From Peronospora farinosa (Eukaryota > Oomycota > Peronosporomycetes > Peronosporales > Peronosporaceae), in the NCBI GenBank assembly GCA_947646735.1, contig CANTFK010000781.1:62001-126000 (forward strand): DNA of 64,000 nt, written 5' to 3'. Below the pieces are notes generated by a model. It was not told the DNA's origin, made no database searches, and was given only the letters and a program-made list of their open reading frames with translations. Of this stretch, positions 44,632-56,405 are shown piece by piece; positions within the stretch are counted from its first letter, which is position 1, and each line of letters opens with the position of its first letter. The position numbers were made by a program, and so were the translations under genes.

Positions 44632-44874
44632 TGTTTTCAAGTGCACCTTGTGCGTTTAATTCTTTGAACCGTAAGGTTGCTAAGCTTGTGAGTGTAAGCT
44701 CGTAGACTGAAGAAGTCACTCTTCAGTTCCGTAGATCAATTAAACTTCGTAGTCACCAATTAGCTTGGCATTTAGTAGTAAATTCATATTGTTTCCTAGA
44801 GATAAGAGGCTTTTAGCCATTAAAAAGTCTTTCTCTGACTTAAGATCTGTGTAGCTCTGCTACACTTGTAGCAT
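44632..44874 (+). mobile_element. Element 0: right half of the interrupted LTR
   Basis: Continues 36905 after the duplicated TGTTT and ends CTGCTACA, the family's LTR end. Reverse-complement similarity to the outer half of element 1's LTR is clear but aged. Confidence 0.65.
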
Positions 44875-45169
44875 GCAGTAATCCATACATGAGCTATAGA
44901 AACGACGGAACCTCTGCGGGAATGGAGAGTTGTAATCAACTCTGAGGCGCAACGCCTTGCGCCTAATAAATTATTAGCGCTAATTGGGGCCGATCAAAAT
45001 GATCATAAATTAACCCAAGGCCCGGAAGTGCTTAGTGCACGTCTGGAGGCCTTCGCGCGTTATGAGTTAGCGTTAATTGGTCAATTTCATGACCATGTAG
45101 CGTCGGCTTTGCCGAGCCGAAGGCTCGACCGCTTGTATTAAGCGTAAAAATCTTCGAAGAAAAGGATAG
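44875..45169 (+). pseudogene. Element 0: leader and gag N-terminal fragment
   Basis: After a decayed primer site, the + strand encodes AQRLAPNKLLALIGADQ, then TQGPEVLSARLEAFARYELALIGQFHD. This is close to the gag N-terminus of element 1 (LNKLSVFVGPDQ..., AQGPEVLNARLEAF). It is cut at 45170 by element 3. Confidence 0.7.
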
Positions 45170-45659
45170 TGTAACGGGGTGTATCCTTACAACACTAGCC
45201 ATAGATAAAGCCATATTACATAAGTAGTTATATCCTACACCCGAGATAGCGGGCGTAGCCATTCGTATCTCTATTTGCAGGTAAGTGAGCTTCAGTCTCA
45301 TTATCAGCCAATAGAAGAAGGGATCTGTAGTGGAGTGGTTCCATTCGTTTAAGAATCACTCGTCTATATAATAAAAGAATACTGTCCGTCCGTCTGTCCG
45401 TGCGATCCTTTTACGGCATTCGGATTGGCTACTTTTGCGTTATTCGCTAATTTTGGATTGGCTGATTTTGCATATTAATGCGAGCAGGTCAGTTGTACAC
45501 GGGCTCAAGTTGCATCAAAAAGTTGTTTGACACACCTATAGATAACCAACATATACGGACCAACGTATGATGTCATGCAATGAATCTGTCGGACATCTAT
45601 ATTTAAAAAAGGTTAGCATGACTAAAATCTATATCGTAAGATCATTATAATAAAATCTC

Positions 45660-46560
45660 GTTTGTCGTGTAATATAAATGAGATATTCGGAACGACGGGT
45701 ACACGTTAATCTCATACCCATAAGTTTAGCTTATATATATGACCAATTATACGAAAAATTTTAAGGCATACTTTGGTTACTGCGTCCGTCGGAACGACGA
45801 GTACATATTGACCTGCGAAACGACAGGTACACATTGACCAGCGTCGACAGGTAGACCTTGACTTCCGTACACATTGACTTTTATACTTATTCATTTACCT
45901 TAAACTATCCGATACAACAAGGTAAAAAGATGGGTACGGAGATTTCTTAGCAGATTTTACCTTACCATGTCAGTCGGAACGACGGGTGAGCATCCATATT
46001 CTAATGTAAATGGTGGCCAAGGGTACTATAAGCGTAAAATCGCGCACCTATCCGTCGGAACGACGGGCACTATCATAAAGCTGCACACAGGCTAAGAAGA
46101 GCATAAAAAGTGTTTGAAGCTCATATAGATAATCATATTCGGTCATTTGTTCACATTTGAATCTATATATTAAACCGCGCGCACCATGTCTATCGAAACG
46201 ACGGGTACACATCCTTGCGAAGCGCTCCATTAATTATGCCCATATACTATCAGCGTAGACCTCGCACGCATTTCCGTCGGAACGACGGGTGAACACCCTA
46301 GCAATTCGTTGCGATTAAGATGCCTATACATACTACTTTGCACCGTCGGTACTACGGGTGAACACCCTTAATTGTACGATATGCTATTAGCGTAGAGTTC
46401 GCTGTCCTTTTCGTCGGAGCGACAGGCACACACCCTAGCAGCGTCGACATTGCGCAGCGTTCCATCGAAACGACGTGATATAAACTCAATAAGAAACTAT
46501 TTTCGTAGACTTCGCGTACTAAATTCGCGGAAAATGACGTGTAAACACCCTATCAAATCG
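45660..46560. repeat. Dispersed CCGTCGGAACGACGG palindromic motif array
   Basis: About ten copies, exact or with 1-4 changes, of a palindrome of form CCGTCG-GAA-CGACGG occur at about 45690, 45787, 45972, 46052, 46192, 46277, 46344, 46414, 46463 and 46528. Spacing is 50-180 bp, and most are followed by GG(T/C)(A/G)(A/C)ACA. Each can form a 6-bp stem with a 3-nt loop. Confidence 0.65.
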
Positions 46561-46633
46561 CTGCGTTCAAAATGCCTATATATTCAACTTCGTACCGTTG
46601 GAACAAAACCCTAGTATTTAGTATAAAAACATA

Positions 46634-46649
46634 TATATATATATATATG
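46634..46649. repeat. AT microsatellite
   Basis: About eight AT units inside the element 3 LTR. Confidence 0.85.
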
Positions 46650-46826
46650 AATCAGTCAAAATTAACCTTAAGTGCACTAGTTATTGCGCGCAAACTTACG
46701 CTTCCTCATAAGACCTATAATGTGTGTATGTACCGGAGATCTAGCCCCGTTACACCTAGTAGCACTTCGCAGTCCTTCCAACGAGTATAAATGTTCCTCT
46801 GACGCAGGGCGCTAGAGGGGGGGGGG

Positions 46827-47520
46827 TTGCTATCGCACGATGACTTCGAGCACCTGACCCCCTTCAGTGGGAAGCCCTGCGTCGCCTGGCCGACTTGGCC
46901 GGTCTTACTACCGTTGTTTCCATGCTCAAGGATAAGCCTGAGCGGCTCCAACGAGTACCAATTAAATACTACGTCAACCGCGAGCTCGCCGAATTACGCC
47001 AGCAAGCTTCAACTCCCGCAGTTGTCATGGGTTCTAACGTCATTAAACTCGACGTTTCGATCTACAGAGGCAAGGGCCCAAAGCGCCTCGCGCCCAATCG
47101 TTGGCTTTATGAAGTGGAAATCGTTGTCCAAGCCCGCCAGCTAACGACGCAGTCTACGCGTATCCACTTTTTCCTGTCCAAGTTGACTGGTAAGTAAAAT
47201 GAGTGGGCATTAAGAAAGCTTGTTGCCAATCTGGGATGTTTACTGGACAGGAAGGCCCTGAAGGATGACTTGCGCTTGGCGTTTGAGCCTCCGCAAGACG
47301 AGCACCACCATCGCTCCGCATTCCTTGCTTTGCAGCAGGGTAGTCTGTCAATGCTGGACTACATCCAATGTGCGCGACATCTAGTATCGTGCATAGTCGC
47401 CGAACCTATCGACACGGTGACATGATCGTGACCGGGATGAATGCTGGGCGTCAGCGTTTTTACTTTGCGTGGAAGCCTCCCGATTCTCTTAAAAAAGGAG
47501 GTCAGCATTGCCCTTCGTGA
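46827..47520 (+). pseudogene. Element 3 gag
   Basis: Reads LTTVVSMLKDKPERLQRVPI, NRELAELRQQ, a capsid-like RWLYEVEIVVQARQL segment and, after frameshifts, LGCLLDRKALKDDLRLAF and QGSLSMLDYIQCARHLVS, the expected Gag helices. Several stops. Confidence 0.6.
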
Positions 47521-47886
47521 AGAAATTAGTGTCTTGGCTTCACAAGTAAATCACTCGCTCCCCCTACGCGCCGCTCAGGATCCTGGGCCAATGTAGCTCG
47601 ATGCGATCGAGCACGACACAAGTCATAAGCATTCTTCCAGTCGTAATTCTTAAAATCCTTGGCAGCAACGAATCTGGTCGGCTTTCGCTGTCGTAATTTT
47701 GAACACCGCGAAGCCGTTTGTCGCGCCCCTGCATCAGTGCTCGCTGTCACCTAGTCGGACCTTTTCGTCTCTCTCGCTGGGCAGCCAAAAAACGGCGAGA
47801 AACAGTAGGCATGGCGCGTCCTACTAGGCGAGGACGGAAGAACGTGCCTAAGGTGGCGACACGTTCTCCTAGCCCCGCTGTGTATT

Positions 47887-48295
47887 ATGCGCAGCTTTAC
47901 GTCCATCAATGATCCGCGTTTATTTGTGCTCAGTGTTCACGTTGACGGTGCGTCGCGTCCATTTCGCGCTTTGCTGAACTCCGGCGCGAAAACAATTTTT
48001 TCCGCGCCGACAGTCTTTCGATCCCCCTGGAGATTGCGTGTCCGTGATTCTCCTGAGGAAATGGTCGTTAAGTATGCAGACGGCAAGCCTCGCACGCACC
48101 GAAAACATTCGGTGGTAAATCCTTACCAGTTTAATACTTTTACTAGTAGTGATGAATTTCAAGTTATTGACTTGAATGGATCCTTTTTTGACTTTATTTT
48201 GAGATGCCGTGGCTTTCGCGGCATCGACCCGACATTGATTGGCTTACCCGTACGGTCCAGCCACGTGACATCGATGTTAAAGCGGTATTCGAAGT
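47887..48295 (+). pseudogene. Element 3 protease, active-site Asp changed to Asn
   Basis: FVLSVHVDGASRPFRALLNSGAKTIF has the retropepsin fold start, but the catalytic DSGA reads NSGA. The frame is interrupted at 48296 by the LTR of element 2. Confidence 0.65.
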
Positions 48296-49549
48296 TGTGG
48301 TGGAGTGGGTTCTCAAAATTGTATGATGAGACCCCAAACCACTCACTGTGCCGGACTGCCGACTGTCCGAGGGGGTACCCCGATGCCGCGTAAGAACCTT
48401 CTCTCACCTTGTGTACCCGTCGGCTGGCGGGTTGCACTCTTCGGAGGACTTGGTGAAGATGTAGATGTCTGCCTTGAGGGAGGTAGACCTGGGGGGCCTC
48501 GAGTGGATATGCTTCACTCGGTGGGCCGGTAGGTGTCCACTCGATCGACCTTGTCGAGAGTGAACTTAGAGCCAAATTCTTCAGGGGCGCTTGTCGTCCC
48601 TGGCCTTTTCCTTCTGTTTCAGGGGTATTAACCACCCGACCTTTACGGTGCTCCCGGACCTTGAGGTGAGGGAGACCGCTTCCGATAGCGGGTCTTGGGG
48701 GGTGTTGATACTCGAACGAGCTCACAGGCCAAATATATCCTGGAGCTCTATTCGCCCTTGAACTTCGCTACGCAAATGTCTTCGACGGGGGGCCAAAATA
48801 TATCCCTTCCCGGAACAGTGAGTAACTTAGAACAAGTCCTTCTTAGGTGACGGAGTCGTGCCACGTAGATCGCAAATTGAGTAGTATTTAATATAGTCCT
48901 ATCCTTTTAACTCCTTTACTCTATCCTTGCCTGAAGCTCTGATTCCTTGCGTCGACTAGTCTGATCCTTGAATTAACTGGTCCGGAGTGGCCGAACCCCG
49001 AGGGGCCGAGGTCGACTGATGAGGGACCCAGGTCTACCAATGAGGGACCAGGTCGACCAACGAGGGGCCGAGGTCGACCGATGAGGGACCGGGTCGACTG
49101 ATGAGGGACCCAGGTCTACCAATGAGGGACCGGGTCGACCAACGAGGGACCGGGTCGACCAATGAGGGACCCAGGTCTACCAATGAGGGACCCAGGTCTA
49201 CCAATGAGGGACCCAGGTCGACCGATGAGGGACCGGGTCGACCGATGAGGGGCCCAGGTCGACCTATGAGGGACCAGGTCGACCAACGAGGGGCCGAAAT
49301 CGACCGATGAGGGACCGGGTCGACTGATGAGGGACCCAGGTCTACCAATGAGGGACCGGGTCGACCAACGAGGGACCGGGTCGACCAATGAGGGACCCAG
49401 GTCTACCAATGAGGGACCCAGGTCTACCAATGAGGGACCCAGGTCGACCGATGAGGGACCGGGTCGACCGATGAGGGACCCAGGTCGACCTATGAGGGAC
49501 CCGGGTCTACCAACGAGGGGCCAGGTCGATCAATGAGCGGCCATGATCA
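48296..49549 (-). repeat. Element 2 3' LTR
   Basis: Nearly identical to 58926-60012 over about 700 bp. Longer because of about 26 minisatellite units against about 18. Confidence 0.85.
49009..49540. repeat. About 21-bp minisatellite in element 2 3' LTR
   Basis: About 26 units of the form GGTC(G/T)ACCAATGAGGGACC, each with a GTCGAC- or GTCTAC-type core. A higher-order block of about 11 units repeats with a 226-bp period (compare 49095 and 49321). Long open frames on both strands here are products of the repeat, not genes. Confidence 0.9.
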
Positions 49550-49560
49550 ACTCCCTTTGG
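49550..49560 (-). other. Probable polypurine tract of element 2
   Basis: The minus strand reads CCAAAGGGAGT directly before the 3' LTR start TGATCATGG. Confidence 0.5.
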
Positions 49561-49870
49561 TACCGGTTAACCGGTACCCTGATACTGATTTTCTTCGGCG
49601 GATCCTGCGGATTGTCCTCCACCAACGGTCGCTCCCCTTCGAGACCCCTGTCTATCTGGTCCCCTGTCCCTGACCCACGGCCTATACTCCGCATCCAACT
49701 GGAGTCTGGGACCTCCACATCACAAAATTAGCACTTCACCACAGCCGCCCCTTGCACTTGCTCAACCGTACAACGGATTGAGCACGCGCATGTTTTCACT
49801 TCCTTCGTCACGTAGGTCCTTTACTGTCCCCTTTGTTGCTCATCCATCTCTAACTCGTGTCTGTCCAGCC

Positions 49871-51632
49871 ATGTCTTCCCCTGGTTCTGACCGACCGTCT
49901 GCTTACCCACCGTCCGCTGATCCACCGTCTGAAGAGTCGCCGTCGCGCCTTCGGTTGCCTCTCCATATAGAGGGGTGTCCTTGACCGACCTTCCCGGGCC
50001 GGTGTCTTCGCCGTTGAGTGCTGCTGAAACTGTTGTCGTTCACAGCTCTCCTGTTTACACCGCTTTGCCTCCTGCCGAGACAGCAGATGCTCCTGTCACG
50101 CCGGCCCTCATGGTTGACCGTCCGTCTTCCGTACCCGTCAACGTACGGGCAGCTCTGCAGGAACTGCAAACTCTCGCGGACGCCCATTCCCGCCGCATCG
50201 AAGACTGCGAGGGTCGGATAGGTGTCCTTCCCCCTTCGGCCACCTTGTTGGACACTCGTTGTGAGCGGTTGGAGGAGACGTTGCGCGACAATTCTCGGCT
50301 GGTGGCCCAACTCCGCGAAGCTCTCCAGCGCGAGACTGCACTGGTGGACCGTCTGCGATGGAAGGTCGACCACATCCGAAGCCGGTACTCGCTTCTCGCC
50401 GCAGAGCTCGAACATGTCGACTTCTCTGACGGGCCACCTTCAGGACCAGCTACTCCTTCGGCAGCTTCGCCCCCGGCCGTATGTTCCCCTTCGAGGCCGG
50501 CGAAAGCTCTTGGTAAACGGTCCCGGCGGCCGTCACCCCGGGTACCCGCCAAAGCCTCTAAGCTTCCGAGGCCTGACGCCTCTACGATACCACTGTCGGC
50601 GGTCTCTGGTGGTCGTTCTCCTGTCGTGCTTGAGTCTTCGGACGACGACCTCAGCGACGACAGCGAGACCCTTCGGGCGGCTCTGACCAAGTCTCGTTCT
50701 GCTAGTCGGCGCCCCGCCTGTACGTCTTCCGTCGACGTCCGCTCCTCCATCGAGGTCCACCTCGGCTACCGGCCTCTCGCTGAAACGGGCGATGTTCGGG
50801 ACATCGGACTCGGAGACCGAGTCGTCTGCGGAGAAAGACAAGAGCGCGCCTACTGTTGCGGACAACACTTCGCCCCCCTTCAGCCGACTTCAGCCTGCTT
50901 CCCAGAGACGCCATGATCCCCGGGTACATGCAGTCGAAGACCTTCTCCGCCGCGGTAGTGGCACCTTGGCCGGTCGACCTGGTCAATTCGTGGTGCATTG
51001 TTACAATGTCTTCCACAGACTTGGTCGACCAGCTGGATCCACCTTGGGGTTGGTTTGGCCCTCCGGACGGAAACCTCGACCGTCCCCCCAAATGGAAGAG
51101 GTCGTTGGTGAACCCTCCAATGATCCAGAGATTGCTGGCGACGGAACCTTGGGTGGAAGCTCGTGTTCCCATGCAACCCGTTTCCTTCCGACCTGTTGGC
51201 TGGTTCGCCCAGTTGGCGGCGGTTTACACCCAGTTTGACGAAGAGCATAGCCAAGCACTTTGGGAGGCGACCCGCTGCCTGTGGATCTCCAAGGACCAAG
51301 CGCGAGAGAACTCTTTCCTCGCGTCATATCAAAACGCGCGGAAGAAGCGTCGGAGTCGGGCGACTCGAGCGTGGCGGGAGGTGGTCGACTTTATCTTCGT
51401 TGAGATTAGCAAGGTCCGCTGCGATCTCGACATTTTCCTGGACCCTTTATTCCGTCATCTTCCTCGAACCCGCCGTGTAGTTTACTGGTACCCTGGTCGT
51501 GAGGAGGGATCGGACCCAGTCGACCTGCTCGAGGCCCTTCGGGTGTCGGATTCCGCGTGGCCGTGGCTTAGCCAAATATCGGTTGTCTTCCGTACCCCAT
51601 CCTGGAGCTTTATTCCCACGCCTCAAGGGTAA
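49871..51632 (+). CDS. Antisense ORFs of element 2
   Basis: Three + strand frames run against the element between integrase and the 3' LTR. 49871-49984 starts MSSPGSDRPSAYPPS. 49975-50916 (about 313 codons) has a coiled-coil core (RAALQELQTLADAHSRRIEDCEGRI, LEETLRDNSRLVAQLREALQRE), a Ser/Pro/Lys-rich segment and an acidic SSDDDLSDDSE. 50856-51632 has Trp-rich helical MIQRLLATEPWVEARVPM, QALWEATRCLWISKDQ and RRVVYWYPGREE. They overlap and look like one ORF of about 550 codons broken by frameshifts. There is no hit to gag, pol or env that I can recognise. Confidence 0.55.
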
Positions 51633-51827
51633 GTTTGGGCCGCCCATTTAGGTCTTCCTTTGAACACGAACCTTCGTTCTCTTCGATCCTATATTTTGTG
51701 CGTCTGTCCATCTTCCATCTTCTCTGCCATACTTTCATCTGTTCCAGGTGATCGTGGCAATCTTCCTCCTTTGTTCTCCATTCTTCTATACATCGGACTC
51801 GTGAAAGGTCGAGGTCTCCCCATAGGA

Positions 51828-51930
51828 GACCCAGGTCTACCAACGAGCGACCGGATCGACCAATGAGGGATCAGATCTACCGATGAGGGACCAGGACTAC
51901 CAATAAGGGACCAGGTCTACCTTTCAAGGA
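51828..51930. repeat. Internal stub of the LTR minisatellite
   Basis: About five diverged units (CCAGGTCTACCAACGAGCGA and similar) inside the element, just after the antisense ORF. Confidence 0.75.
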
Positions 51931-52159
51931 TCTTGCTACAGTTTGGTTAATTTCATGGCTTTGCATTACTTCAAAGCGGTTATGGCCTGTCTTCTTGCGC
52001 TAGAAGTCGCGTATTAAATCTCCGCAATTTAGATCCACCCACGTGTCCCTTCCATTGCACGAGGAATCCTCGTTGTTGCCTTCCATACCGAGTTTTTTTA
52101 CCTGTGCGGCTCTCTAAAATTTCTTCGACTTCATACTCGCCTTCCTCCAATTCCCGCAC

Positions 52160-52990
52160 TCAGCTGTCTTCTGGTAACAGACATTCGTCGAAGTCAACTC
52201 GATCTGCTCTATCCACTTTCAGCTTGCTGCTAGGTCGATCTGGGAACTCACTGACGGGCTTGAGCTTGGAGATGTGCACGATTGGGAATAGATATATTTT
52301 GTACCTCGTAATTCCAAACGTACTGCATGGTCTCCGACTTATCTCCCGGACTCGGAACGGTCCGTGCCAGAGGTGGGACAATTTCGTGGCATACCCCTCT
52401 TTCATCCGGTCTAAGTATAGCCATACCCGGGACCCTGGCTGAATTTCGTGGCCGGCTACCCCTTCATTATGCGCTTGCACCCGAGCCTGATTAGCCGCTC
52501 GTAGGTTCTCGTTGACTTGGTCTCTCGCTCGCTGATAGTGACTTTGAATCCGATATCTCCATCTCCGAGGTCCTGATTCTCGCTATCGAGTGTTTACCAC
52601 CGGTAAAATAGTCTCAAGAGTGGTCCTAGCATTCCATCTATGGACCAGATAAAACGGCGCTTCTTCCCGCACTCTGTCTTGAGCCGTGTTTAACGCGAAC
52701 GTTAAACGTTCCGCGTATTCATCCCAGTCTCGCTGTCCCACATCGGCTACGTACATCTTGAGCGATCTCGCTAGAGTCTGGACCATTCTCTCCGCAGTGC
52801 CGTTCGCTTGAGGTCGGTAGACCATGGTCGCTCTCTGACGTTGACCCACCATGCGACTGAACGCTCGGAAGAAGTCCGACATAAACCCCGGCTCCCGATC
52901 ATGACGAATCGTCTCACTGGCACCAAAACGGCGGAAAACGCATTCTCATACCCCTCAGCTACTGTCTGGGCTGCCGTTACGCACTAGCCT
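52160..52990 (-). pseudogene. Element 2 integrase
   Basis: Contains IAMDHIP-type core sequence (about 53090), then YRPQANGTAERMVQTLARSL with the Glu of DDE, and a C-terminal SH3-like GSRVWLYLDR...LWHGPFRV...FPIVHISKLKP. Stops near 52990 and 52570 break it. Confidence 0.75.
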
Positions 52991-53196
52991 TAGCCATCAC
53001 ATAACCTGTGAACAAGTCGACCCAGATCAGTAGTTCCGTATTTCTTTTATACGACTTAAGGAGAGATGGTATGTGGTCCATCGCGATAACTTGGAAAGGG
53101 TCATTCCCCACAGACTTCCCTTGTAAAGTGGGCCTTCCTTTCCAGTCTCACAATCCATGCACTGACCCACACATTTCTGAACGCTCCGGAAATAAT

Positions 53197-53487
53197 TTAA
53201 TGCCGTCGCTCCATTGGCTCCAACAGGTCAAAACCCAGTAACATGCCCTCATATTCAGCCTCATTCACTGTAGACTTGTCGAGATATTTCGATGCAGCTG
53301 CGACTATAGTCCATTCAGGGAGTCTCCACACAATAGCGCTACAAGCATCTCCCCCTTGTTTCACCCGGGCCGACCCATCGAAACTCATCACATACAGTTC
53401 TTCATTTAGTTCCACTGTGGGCGTCGGTAGGTCGGCCACTTGCCTATACTGCTTTTTGGGAGCAATTGACGACAGAATGGAGTCCAC
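53197..53487 (-). pseudogene. Element 2 second RNase H (archaeal/plant-type)
   Basis: MSFDGSARVKQGGDACSAIVW, then STVNEAEYEGMLLGFDLL, is the RNase H pattern with the first Asp, the Glu of NEAEYEG and a glycine-rich strand. It lies after the normal Gypsy RNase H and before integrase. This is the position of the additional RNase H in plant Tat elements and some oomycete elements. Confidence 0.75.
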
Positions 53488-53547
53488 ATTCTCTCGAGGC
53501 GTGATGCTGGCTGCTAACGCCCCCAGTACCTGGTCCTCGCCTTTCTT

Positions 53548-55082
53548 TCATTTCACAATCTCCAATGTCCACTGTGACAACAGAGCAGCCCAATTTCCCA
53601 AGCGACCTTGCAACCCCGAAGACTTCACTAGCCAGGCTAGTGTAGAATGCCTCGTCAGAACCTTGAGAGGTCGGGTGACCAACATCGTGAAGCAAGTTTC
53701 CAATATCCGTAACAACGCCAGCACTTCCTTTTCCACTGTGCTATAGTTCACCTCGTTTGACTTGAGGGTTCGGCTCGTAAACATTCCCGGCATATACAGG
53801 CCGTCGTAATTCTGCACCAACGACGCCGAGATATCCCAATCACTTGCGTAGACAATGATGACCGCCTCTCTAGCCGGGTCGAAATGTCGTAGGATGGGCG
53901 CCGTAGCAATCTTGTTCTTGAGCATGGCAAACGCTACTTGTACCTTCGACCATTTTTCTTCGTCGTCTTCCTGGGCCGCCACTTCCTCGTTAGCCTTTAA
54001 TTTGCACCTCCAAGCGTGAAAATCCACCTCTCTCAGTTCGTAAAGGATCAACGCGTATATGGCATAATCTTCGATGTACCTGCTGTAGTAATTTAGGCTT
54101 CCTAGAAAGGACTGCATAGCCTTTAGCGTTGTCGGTAGAGGTAGGTCGACCAAAGACTGAAGATCTTTTGGGTGGGCCTCTAGTTCCCCTTTGGAAACTC
54201 GATGCCCAAGATACTCGACCTTCCGACATCCCCACGTACTCTTGACGGCACTGACCGACAAATTCCAGTAGTCACACACGTCTAGCAGCCGCTCCACTTT
54301 CTGGCATAATACGTCCCACGATTCGGCCGGAACAAGTATGTCGTCAATGTATGATCGTCGACCCAATATAGAGAGGCCCGAGTTTGCATCTGGTTCCCCT
54401 ATTGCGAACAAATCCTCTGTTTCCTCTGTGGCCGCCCCTGGCGAAGTCCGTAAGAATCCATATAACGCATTATCCAACAACCTTTGATATATCTGAGGCG
54501 CATTCTTAAGCCCAAAGGCATCCGAAGCCATTCAAATAATCCCAGTGGAGTAACGAAAGCTGAGATTAGTCTCGCCCTTTCGGTCATACTAACGACCCAA
54601 AAACCACTCGCCATATCAAGGGAACAGTACCATAAAGCTCCGTCCAAGTCTTCCAGTAATTCGTTAATCAACTGCATCGGGTATACCATGAGCTGGGTGA
54701 GATCATTCACCAACCGATAGTCGATACACAATCGAATATCGACCCCATTCTTCTTCACGATAATTACAATTGGGCTGGCTTATGGCAAGGTGGAAGGCTG
54801 AATGATCTTTGCTGATAACAGTCCCTTGATCAGGTCGGCTAGCTTCTCTCTGAATTGAGGGGCCACCTTTCGTACGCGTTGCGCGATCGGTCTTGCGTTC
54901 CCTACATCGATATCGCATATCGCTCCTCGGGCGGCCGGGGGTAAGGCGTTACCTTTGCCCATCAGCAGATGTCGTTTCTTCCATATTATTTGTCGCAACC
55001 GGTCCACCTCTTCGGGAGTGTTCCCATCTGGATCAGGAATCTGTATATCTTCTAACGCAATGCCTTCAGATGAGGGGTACAC
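53548..55082 (-). pseudogene. Element 2 reverse transcriptase and Gypsy RNase H
   Basis: RT N-terminus PQFREKLADLIKGLLSAKII, then LCIDYRLVNDLT, CSLDMASGFWVV, PLGLFEWLRMPLGL, the YIDDI active site, VEYLGHRVSKGELEAHP and a thumb. RNase H follows (VIIVYASDWDISASLVQ, NYSTVEKEVLALL). Frame breaks at about 54770 and 54500. Confidence 0.85.
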
Positions 55083-55097
55083 TTCCGGTACGACCGC

Positions 55098-56149
55098 TCA
55101 CCCTGGCCTTATGTCCTCGGCCCAAAGTTTTCCACTCTCGAAAGAACACACCTGGTCATCTGCCTGTAACAAGTCTACCAGTTTGACTTCCTTCTCATTG
55201 GTGGTGGTCACTGCATGTAGGTCTTCTTCAAATACACTCCGCTTTTGGGCGGTCCCCTCCTGCCAATTCACCCTCTCTTCGCACAGTTGTTCTTCACTGT
55301 CAGGTACCGGTTGGTGTGCCATATTCATCATTGGGGCCTGCGGTCGCTGTAAGATGTGTGACGGAGTCTTATACTCTGGTCTCTCCACTAGTGGCCCCTC
55401 TTCCTCTTCCGTTGGGTCGACCTGATGGTCGACTTGGTCGGTGGTAGATTCATAAGCCAGATTTAGCCGTTCCGCATATCTTCGAGAGCCTACCGAGACA
55501 AACCCTGGCGTTCTCGGAACTTGCTCCCTGATCAACCACATACCTACCTTGGTATCTTCATGCAATGTTAAGGGGCGAGGGCTGACATTGGTTATCTTCA
55601 AAATCGGTCGACGTCCTATCCCTTGTATCATGGTGGTCACCCATCGTTCGCCTCTCGTGACCCACAATTTCCACTGTTCTGAGGTCGACCTTTTGAGAGG
55701 CACTTTCGTACATCCTCCACCGAATATCTGTACATACCGACCCAATTTCACATCCGATACTCGAGTATTATACAGTGTCCTTAGCCCAGTCAACTGTACC
55801 TTGACCTCATCGGGAAGACAGAGAGTTTCGTCGGCCAAGTCTGACCGGATACCGGCTAGGACCATGAAGTTTATCCCCAAAATTGCATCTTGACCCACCA
55901 TATGGCCTACCCACACCTAAAGATGTACACCAAGTTCCCATTCAGAGTGACCTTGATGCGAGAGCACGCCTCCGTGGTGTATACGGCTTCCCCAATACCA
56001 ATACATTCTTGTCGTTCACTTTCATCAATTTTGCAGCCTACCCTACGAGCAAAGGCGATATCCAGGATGGATATCTCGGCACCAGTATCGAACAACAAAT
56101 TTGCATGGTCGTTGTTGACCTTTCCAGAGCTTTCGCTTGCCTGAACCAT
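55098..56149 (-). pseudogene. Element 2 protease and linker
   Basis: NLLFDTGAEISILD (about 56100) is the aspartic protease active site, followed by AILGINFM of the second protease motif. A frameshift lies at about 55910. The remaining about 230 residues are an acidic linker before RT. Confidence 0.75.
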
Positions 56150-56405
56150 TTAATAGGGGCGTGGTATTTCCAGTACCCCCTAGACTCGCCTGGCAATATG
56201 TCCAACTCCATTACTGAACTTTCTCGAACAAAAATATTAGGTTCATTCAAAGAAGCAACATGGACCACAGGGTAATTTCCAATCTTCGATATATTTCCAA
56301 TCTTAACTGGAATACCCGTCCCCTCCTTGGGCTGTTTCTCCACATATGCAAAGATGCAACAATTAGAACGCTCGGCTCGTACCAGATTCCAACCTAGCGA
56401 GCGTC

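Larger units (their letters stand above)
45170..46754 (+). repeat. Element 3 5' LTR
   Basis: Begins TGTAACGGGG and ends CCCCGTTACA, an exact 10-bp inverted terminal repeat. The first about 147 bp matches 62826-62978 (TTACAACACTA...GCCATATTACATAAGTAG). The middle may contain a later insertion, since only this short part can be compared. Confidence 0.65.

Noticed and set aside
45363..45410. TCTATATAATAAAAG...GTCCGTCCGTC resembles a Helitron 5' end
   Set aside because: No matching 3' hairpin-CTRR end or Rep/helicase sequence was found in the window.
49034..49536. Long ORFs on both strands with repeats such as STNEGPRSTNEGPRS
   Set aside because: They are translations of the about 21-bp LTR minisatellite, whose period happens to keep frames open.
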